Shown: positions 59,252 to 64,000 of the stretch, piece by piece | How the letters are laid out: each line of letters starts with the position of its first letter | Position numbering within the stretch: position 1 is the stretch's first letter | Assembly: GCA_038533575.1 (NCBI GenBank) | Contig: JBCAYL010000003.1 | Span: 171,001 to 235,000, forward strand | Reading direction: 5' to 3' | Source of the DNA: Pseudomonadota bacterium | Lineage (GTDB): Bacteria > Pseudomonadota > Alphaproteobacteria > Rhodobacterales > Rhodobacteraceae | DNA length: 64,000 nucleotides | Position numbers and translations under genes: made by a program | Notes under the pieces: model-generated | Told to the model about the DNA's origin: nothing | Seen by the model: only the letters and a program-made list of their open reading frames with translations | The model's database searches: none

Positions 59252-61864
59252 ATGAACTTGGAGAGGTTCACCGAGCGCGCCCGCGGGTTTCTGCAGGCTG
59301 CGCAGACCATTGCCGCCCGCGAAAGCCATCAGCGGCTCACCCCCGAACATCTTTTGAAGGCCCTGCTCGACGATGCCGAAGGGCTCGCAGCCAACCTAAT
59401 CAGCCGCGCCGGCGGTCAGCCGGGCGCCGTGCTGCAGGCCGTGGATCTCGCCGTGGGGAAGCTCCCGAAGGTCTCCGGCGACGCCGCGCAGGTCTATGTC
59501 GACCAGACCCTCACCAAGGTGCTGGGCGAGGCGGAAGCCATCGCCAAGAAGGCCGGGGACAGCTTCGTGCCCGTGGAGCGCATCCTCATGGCGCTCGCGA
59601 TGGTGAAATCAGCCGCGAAGGTGGCGCTTGAGCAGGGCGGCGTGACGGCGCAGGCGCTCAACGGCGCGATCAACGATCTCCGGAAAGGCCGCAAGGCCGA
59701 CAGCGCCTCGGCCGAGGACAGCTACGAGGCGCTCGAGAAATACGCCACCGATCTCACCGCGCGGGCGCGCGAGGGCAAGATCGATCCCATCATCGGCCGT
59801 GACGAGGAGATCCGCCGCGCCATGCAGGTGCTCTCGCGCCGCACGAAGAATAACCCCGTCCTCATCGGTGAGCCCGGCGTGGGCAAGACCGCCATCGCCG
59901 AGGGCCTCGCGCTGCGGATCGTCAACGGCGATGTGCCGGAGAGCTTGCGCAACAAGCGGCTCCTCGCGCTCGACATGGGCGCGCTCATCGCGGGCGCGAA
60001 GTACCGCGGCGAATTCGAGGAGCGGTTGAAGGCCGTCCTGAATGAGGTGACGGCGGCAGCGGGCGAAATCGTGCTTTTCATTGACGAGATGCACACGCTC
60101 GTGGGCGCGGGGAAGGCCGACGGGGCGATGGATGCCTCGAACCTCCTGAAACCGGCCCTGGCCCGGGGCGAGCTCCACTGCGTCGGCGCCACGACGCTCG
60201 ACGAATACCGCAAGCACGTGGAAAAGGACGCGGCCCTAGCCCGGCGCTTCCAGCCGCTCATGGTGCACGAGCCCACGGTGCCGGACACGATCTCCATCCT
60301 CCGCGGGATCAAAGAGAAGTACGAGCTGCACCACGGCGTGCGGATCGCCGACAGCGCACTCGTCTCCGCGGCGACGCTCTCGCACCGCTACATCACCGAC
60401 CGCTTCCTGCCGGACAAGGCGATCGACCTGATGGACGAGGCCGCCTCGCGGCTCCGGATGCAGGTGGATTCGAAGCCCGAGGAGCTCGACGCGCTCGACC
60501 GCCAGATCCTCCAGCTTCAGATCGAGGCCGAGGCGCTGAAGAAGGAGGATGATGCTGCCTCCAAGGACCGCCTCGCCGCGCTCGAAAAGGAGCTTGCCGA
60601 TCTGCAGGATCAATCCGCGCAGCTCACCGCCAAGTGGCAGGCCGAGCGAGACAAGATGGCCTCCGCCCAGCAGGTGAAGGAAGAGCTTGACCGTGCCCGC
60701 GCAGACCTCGACCGCGCGAAGCGCGAGGGCGATCTGGCCCGCGCAGGCGAGCTCAGCTACGGCATCATCCCCGAACTCGAAAAAAAGCTCGGCGAGGCCG
60801 AAGACGCCGAGGACGTGATGGTCGAGGAGGCCGTGCGCCCCGAACAGATCGCGCAGGTCGTCGAACGCTGGACGGGCATCCCCACCTCGAAGATGCTCGA
60901 GGGCGAGCGCGAGAAACTCCTCCGCATGGAGGAGGCGCTCCATGGCCGCGTGATCGGTCAGGAGCCCGCCGTGCGCGCGGTGGCCAATGCCGTGCGCCGG
61001 GCGCGCGCCGGGCTCAACGACGAGAACCGGCCCTTGGGCTCCTTCCTCTTCCTCGGGCCCACCGGCGTGGGCAAGACAGAGCTGACGAAGGCGGTGGCCG
61101 AGTTCCTCTTCGACGATGACAGCGCGATGGTGCGTATCGACATGTCCGAGTTCATGGAGAAACACGCCGTGGCCCGCCTCATCGGCGCGCCCCCGGGATA
61201 CGTGGGCTATGACGAGGGCGGCGTGCTCACGGAGGCCGTGCGGCGTAAGCCCTACCAGGTCGTGCTCTTCGACGAGGTGGAGAAGGCACATCCGGATGTC
61301 TTCAACGTGCTCCTGCAGGTGCTCGACGACGGTGTCCTGACCGATGGCCAGGGCCGGACGGTGGATTTCAAGCAGACGCTCATCGTGCTGACGTCGAACC
61401 TCGGCGCGCAAGCGCTCAGCCAGCTGCCCGACGGCGCGGATGCAGGGCAGGCCAAGCGGGACGTGATGGACGCCGTCCGCGCGCATTTCCGCCCCGAGTT
61501 CCTCAATCGGCTCGACGAGACGATCATCTTTGACCGCCTCGGGCGGCAGGACATGGACGGCATCGTCACGATCCAGCTCGCCCGCCTCGAGGCGCGGCTC
61601 AAGGCCCGCAAGATCGCGCTCGAGCTCGATGACGGCGCGCAGAAATGGCTGGCGGATGAAGGCTACGACCCTGTCTTCGGAGCGCGGCCCCTGAAGCGGG
61701 TCATCCAGCGCGCGCTACAGGATCAGCTTGCCGAGATGATCCTCGCGGGCGACGTGAAGGATGGCGAGACGATCACCGTCTCGGCCGGCGCGGACGGCCT
61801 CATCGTGGGCGACAGGCTCAGCGCCTCCGAGCGCCCGCGCCCGGATGACGCTGTCATCCACTGA
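59252..61864 (+). CDS. clpB: Chaperone ClpB (Hsp104 family disaggregase)
   Basis: A 870-residue AAA+ disaggregase that rescues aggregated proteins with DnaK. N-domain ([25 protein letters not shown]), first AAA module with Walker A GEPGVGKT at about residue 206 and Walker [10 protein letters not shown], the coiled-coil M-domain (about 400-525, starting [19 protein letters not shown]), second AAA module with Walker [10 protein letters not shown] at about 602 and sensor region [13 protein letters not shown], and a C-terminal domain. The presence of the M-domain separates it from ClpA/ClpC. The gene is downstream of a probable heat-shock promoter and is followed by a repeat element. Confidence 0.98.
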   Translation: MNLERFTERARGFLQAAQTIAARESHQRLTPEHLLKALLDDAEGLAANLISRAGGQPGAVLQAVDLAVGKLPKVSGDAAQVYVDQTLTKVLGEAEAIAKKAGDSFVPVERILMALAMVKSAAKVALEQGGVTAQALNGAINDLRKGRKADSASAEDSYEALEKYATDLTARAREGKIDPIIGRDEEIRRAMQVLSRRTKNNPVLIGEPGVGKTAIAEGLALRIVNGDVPESLRNKRLLALDMGALIAGAKYRGEFEERLKAVLNEVTAAAGEIVLFIDEMHTLVGAGKADGAMDASNLLKPALARGELHCVGATTLDEYRKHVEKDAALARRFQPLMVHEPTVPDTISILRGIKEKYELHHGVRIADSALVSAATLSHRYITDRFLPDKAIDLMDEAASRLRMQVDSKPEELDALDRQILQLQIEAEALKKEDDAASKDRLAALEKELADLQDQSAQLTAKWQAERDKMASAQQVKEELDRARADLDRAKREGDLARAGELSYGIIPELEKKLGEAEDAEDVMVEEAVRPEQIAQVVERWTGIPTSKMLEGEREKLLRMEEALHGRVIGQEPAVRAVANAVRRARAGLNDENRPLGSFLFLGPTGVGKTELTKAVAEFLFDDDSAMVRIDMSEFMEKHAVARLIGAPPGYVGYDEGGVLTEAVRRKPYQVVLFDEVEKAHPDVFNVLLQVLDDGVLTDGQGRTVDFKQTLIVLTSNLGAQALSQLPDGADAGQAKRDVMDAVRAHFRPEFLNRLDETIIFDRLGRQDMDGIVTIQLARLEARLKARKIALELDDGAQKWLADEGYDPVFGARPLKRVIQRALQDQLAEMILAGDVKDGETITVSAGADGLIVGDRLSASERPRPDDAVIH

Positions 61865-61868
61865 CGAT

Positions 61869-61989
61869 GCGAGGGGCGCTGCCCCTCGCGCTCCACGAGG
61901 TACGGAGCACAAAGAAACTGGGGCGGGCTCATGATACGAGGCCGCCCCTTCTTTGTGCCCTGTACCTCCCCCGGAGGGCCGCCGGAGGC
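61869..61989 (+). repeat. Composite intergenic repeat element, copy 3
   Basis: Parts in order: GAGGGGC/GCCCCTC hairpin with GCGCTCC (61869-61893); left arm GAGGTACGGAGCACAAAGAA (61897-61916); a spacer with a GGGGCGG/CCGCCCC hairpin; right arm (61949-61968), which pairs with the left one except for two bases; and CCGGAGGGCCGCCGGAGGC (61971-61989). It matches the element at 32.4 kb in reverse. It begins four bases after the clpB stop and ends before the convergent SDR gene, so it may also act as the clpB terminator. Confidence 0.8.
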
Positions 61990-61997
61990 TCCCGCTC

Positions 61998-62750
61998 TTA
62001 GCCGTCGCGCAGGGAGGGGAGACCGATGCCCGTGCTCTCGAACCCGCCATCTACGGCGAGCGTCTGGCCTGTGATGTAGCTGGCCTTTTCCGAACACAGG
62101 AACACGATGGCGTTCGCCAGTTCCGCCTCCGTCCCGTAGCGCCCGAGCGGGATCGCGTCGTGGTAGGCGTCGATGATGTCCTGTGTGTGAACGGCCATGG
62201 CGAGTTTCGTGCGCACGGGGCCGGGTGCGATGGCGTTGGCGCGGATGCCGTATTCGCCCAGTTCGGCGGCCTGCTGTTCGGTGAGCGCGATGACGGCGGC
62301 CTTGGAGGTGCCGTAAGCCACGCGGAGCGTGGAGGCGCGCAGGCCAGAGATCGAGGCGATATTGACGATCGCGCCGCGGGTCTTCTTCAGCTCGGGCACC
62401 GAGGCCTGGCTCACGAGGAAGGTGCCGTCGAGATTGACGCTCATCACGCGGCGCCAGCGCTCGAAGTCGGTCTCTTCGATGGGGCCGAAATCGGCGATGC
62501 CGGCATTGTTGACCAGCGCATCGATCCGGCCGAAGCGCGCCACGGTCTCGCGCACCATCTGCGGGGCGTGCTGCGGATTTGAGATATCGAGGGGGAGTGC
62601 CAGCGCGCCCTCGGGCGCGCTGCGGGCGAGCTCTGCCTCGTCCCAGTCCACGAGGGCCACCTGCCAGCCATCGGCGAGAAACTGGAGCGCCGTTGCAAGG
62701 CCGATCCCGCGGGCGCCGCCGGTGATGAGTGCGGTCTTCGGTTCTGTCAT
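61998..62750 (-). CDS. Short-chain dehydrogenase/reductase
   Basis: A 250-residue classical SDR: TALITGGARGIGLATALQF (TGxxxGxG), DWDEA for cofactor preference to NAD(H), NNAG at about 86 and the catalytic Ser-Tyr-Lys in IVNIASISGLRASTLRVAYGTSKAAVIALT. It ends with YITGQTLAVDGGFES, typical of the 3-oxoacyl-ACP reductase/glucose-dehydrogenase-like group. Substrate unknown. It is convergent with clpB, about 130 bp apart, and 94 bp downstream of the fasciclin gene from which a terminator separates it. Confidence 0.93.
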   Translation of the reverse strand: MTEPKTALITGGARGIGLATALQFLADGWQVALVDWDEAELARSAPEGALALPLDISNPQHAPQMVRETVARFGRIDALVNNAGIADFGPIEETDFERWRRVMSVNLDGTFLVSQASVPELKKTRGAIVNIASISGLRASTLRVAYGTSKAAVIALTEQQAAELGEYGIRANAIAPGPVRTKLAMAVHTQDIIDAYHDAIPLGRYGTEAELANAIVFLCSEKASYITGQTLAVDGGFESTGIGLPSLRDG

Positions 62751-62793
62751 GGCGCGACGAAAGCCGCTTCGCGCGCCGCGAGCAAGCGCAAAC

Positions 62794-62822
62794 GAAAAAG
62801 GCCCCGCATGGGCGGGGCCTTC
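62794..62822 (-). terminator. Rho-independent terminator of the fasciclin gene
   Basis: AAGGCCCCGC (62799-62808), loop ATGG, GCGGGGCCTT (62813-62822), followed on the minus strand by TTTTTCG. It lies 21 bases after the fasciclin stop. Confidence 0.88.
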
Positions 62823-62843
62823 TCGAGATCCTCAGGTGGGGAA

Positions 62844-63326
62844 TCAGCTCTCCGGCGGGAGGATGACGCTGTCGATCACGTGGATCACGCCATTCGAGGC
62901 CTCGATGTCGGCGGAGACGACGCTGGCCGTGTTGACCATGACGCCGTCATCAAGATCGATCATGATCTCGGCGCCGTTCACGGTGGCGGCCATCATGTCG
63001 TCGGAGAGGTCGGTGGACATCACCTTGCCCGGCACGACGTGGTAGGTGAGGATCGCCACGAGCTGGTCCTGGTTCTCCGGCATCAGAAGCGTCTCGACGG
63101 TGCCCTCGGGCAGCGCGGCGAAAGCCTCATCCGTGGGCGCGAAGACGGTAAACGGGCCTTCGCCCTTCAGCGTATCCACGAGGCCCGCGGCGGTGGCGGC
63201 TGCGAGCAGCGTCTCGAACGAGCCGGCCTCGGCTGCGGTGTCGACGATATCCTTCGAGCTCATCGCGAGGGCGGACGTGGCGAGCGCGGCGGAGGCGGTG
63301 AGTGCGAAAAGGGTCTTACGGATCAT
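62844..63326 (-). CDS. Exported fasciclin-domain protein
   Basis: A 160-residue protein: signal peptide ([21 protein letters not shown]) and one fasciclin (FAS1) domain with [57 protein letters not shown] (in part), the H-box [13 protein letters not shown], and [11 protein letters not shown] at the end. Start at 63326 has AGGAG upstream; the longer open frame upstream is not homologous. In R. sphaeroides a fasciclin protein is induced by singlet oxygen under RpoE/RpoH control; the same may hold here, but no sigma-E site was found upstream. Confidence 0.9.
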   Translation of the reverse strand: MIRKTLFALTASAALATSALAMSSKDIVDTAAEAGSFETLLAAATAAGLVDTLKGEGPFTVFAPTDEAFAALPEGTVETLLMPENQDQLVAILTYHVVPGKVMSTDLSDDMMAATVNGAEIMIDLDDGVMVNTASVVSADIEASNGVIHVIDSVILPPES

Positions 63327-63666
63327 GGCTTTCTCCTGATCATACAGTGCGGCACCAGCCGCGGATGCGTGAGAGATGGGTGTGCTTCCGCGGGCTTCCA
63401 TGCGCGCGGACCCGCTTGTGGCCCGGTTCTGCCGATTGACCGGGCCCGTGGCCGCGCTAAGCCGCGCATGCCGCGCGTTTCCAGTCACGTAAGTGTCAAC
63501 GGGGCCGGTCCCGCCGTGAGGCGATAGTGCGCATTTATTGGGCTTCGGGGGACGTCACGCCTCGGGCGCGCCGTGTTACAGCCGTGCACGAGGCTGTCAG
63601 TGGAGTTGCTTTGGCCCGCTGCTCGCTCTTCATTAAACGCCAAGGCAAGGGTCGCAGGAGAACGGA
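63327..63666. other. Intergenic region between divergent fasciclin and msrP genes
   Basis: This 340-bp region holds no gene I can support. It must contain both promoters. A weak sigma-70-like pair on the plus strand (TTGCTT at 63606, TCATTA at 63630) precedes msrP by about 30 bases; I would not rely on it. Confidence 0.4.
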
Positions 63667-64000
63667 ATGGCGCAGCGCTGGAAAAACACCTTGGGTTGGA
63701 ACGACGTCACGCCCGAGGCGGGCTGGCTCAACCGTCGCCAGATCATCGCCGGTGCGCTCGGTGCCGGCGCGGCCTCCATCGCCGGTCCGCTCGCCGCGCA
63801 GGTCGATAATTCCAACCTCGAGCCCAACACCTGGGAGGAGATCACCTCCTACAACAACTTCTACGAGTTCGGCACGGGCAAGGAAGACCCGGCACGCTTT
63901 GCCGGGCAGCTCACCACGCAGCCCTGGTCCATCGTGGTCGATGGCCTCGTAGACAATCCCGGCGAATACGCCCTCGAGGACCTCATCGGCGGGCTCGACG
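63667..64000 (+). CDS. msrP: Protein-methionine-sulfoxide reductase catalytic subunit MsrP, N-terminal part (cut by window edge)
   Basis: The 111 visible codons from the ATG at 63667 read MAQRWKNTLGWNDVTPEAGW, then NRRQIIAGALGAGAASIAGP (twin-arginine signal), and TWEEITSYNNFYEFGTGKEDPARF, the start of the molybdopterin-binding domain of the MsrP/YedY family. MsrP repairs oxidised methionines in periplasmic proteins using electrons from MsrQ. The molybdenum-ligating cysteine and the rest lie beyond the window. GGAG precedes the start by a few bases. The gene is divergent from the fasciclin gene. Confidence 0.95.
   Translation, partial: MAQRWKNTLGWNDVTPEAGWLNRRQIIAGALGAGAASIAGPLAAQVDNSNLEPNTWEEITSYNNFYEFGTGKEDPARFAGQLTTQPWSIVVDGLVDNPGEYALEDLIGGLD

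Noticed and set aside
63527-63952. 141-codon plus-strand frame overlapping msrP
   Set aside because: It is in a different frame from msrP, whose Tat signal and Moco-domain motifs are clear; the overlapping product has no domain.

Overview
This 64 kb window is high-GC chromosomal DNA of an alphaproteobacterium, most likely a Rhodobacteraceae (Roseobacter-group) species. The evidence is gene order and families: the rbfA/truB/rpsO/pnp translation block, rsmB-heparinase-purH-lspA, an RpoE/ChrR (singlet-oxygen type) sigma/anti-sigma pair with its divergent lipid operon, LivGHMKF-type ABC genes linked to CoA ligases, and a divinyl-chlorophyllide reductase (BciA). BciA suggests bacteriochlorophyll synthesis, so the organism may be an aerobic anoxygenic phototroph; no other photosynthesis gene lies here. 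No phage, IS element, CRISPR or plasmid gene was seen. All genes look intact except pnp (left edge) and msrP (right edge), which run out of the window.

Layout. 1-10.6 kb, mostly minus strand: pnp, then bciA, a membrane fatty-acid hydroxylase, a TetR repressor with its membrane-protein partner and two matching operators, rpsO, an RTX protein, two DUF genes, an exported leucine-rich-repeat protein, truB, a DUF2233 protein and rbfA. 10.7-23.6 kb, mostly plus strand: dapB, a small exported protein, rsmB, heparinase-like, purH, lspA, a DUF3035 lipoprotein, a catalytic/non-catalytic pair of M16 peptidases, mutL and rmuC. 23.7-30.5 kb: YceI, then chrR-rpoE (minus) facing a five-gene plus-strand operon (flavin oxidoreductase, DUF1365, MFS, DUF3833, SDR). 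A very good sigma-E-like promoter precedes the operon.

30.6-36.5 kb: saccharopine dehydrogenase, histidine phosphatase, a stand-alone molybdenum formate dehydrogenase alpha subunit, a SpoIIAA-like protein and a DUF2087 protein. 36.7-50.3 kb: an uptake-and-activation region with an acyl-CoA synthetase behind a TetR-type palindrome, ABC transporter genes livG, livH, two tiny membrane proteins, livM, a binding protein, a patatin-like lipoprotein and livF, a quinone-oxidoreductase-like enzyme, an alpha/beta hydrolase, an unrecognised protein with an internally duplicated domain, and a PaaK-like CoA ligase.

50.3-64 kb: a peptidoglycan-binding repeat protein, rpmJ and tRNA-Val, an N-formylglutamate amidohydrolase, dinB, a Nudix hydrolase, a tandem glycine riboswitch driving a DadA-like oxidase, an SPFH/NfeD pair, pyrF, a small unknown protein, clpB, an SDR, a fasciclin protein and the start of msrP.

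The intergenic DNA is unusually structured. Two clusters of short perfect hairpins (30.5 and 40.8 kb) share an arm sequence. A composite element of about 120-130 bp (32.4 and 61.9 kb, opposite orientations, plus a fragment at 54.6 kb) looks like a dispersed non-coding repeat family.
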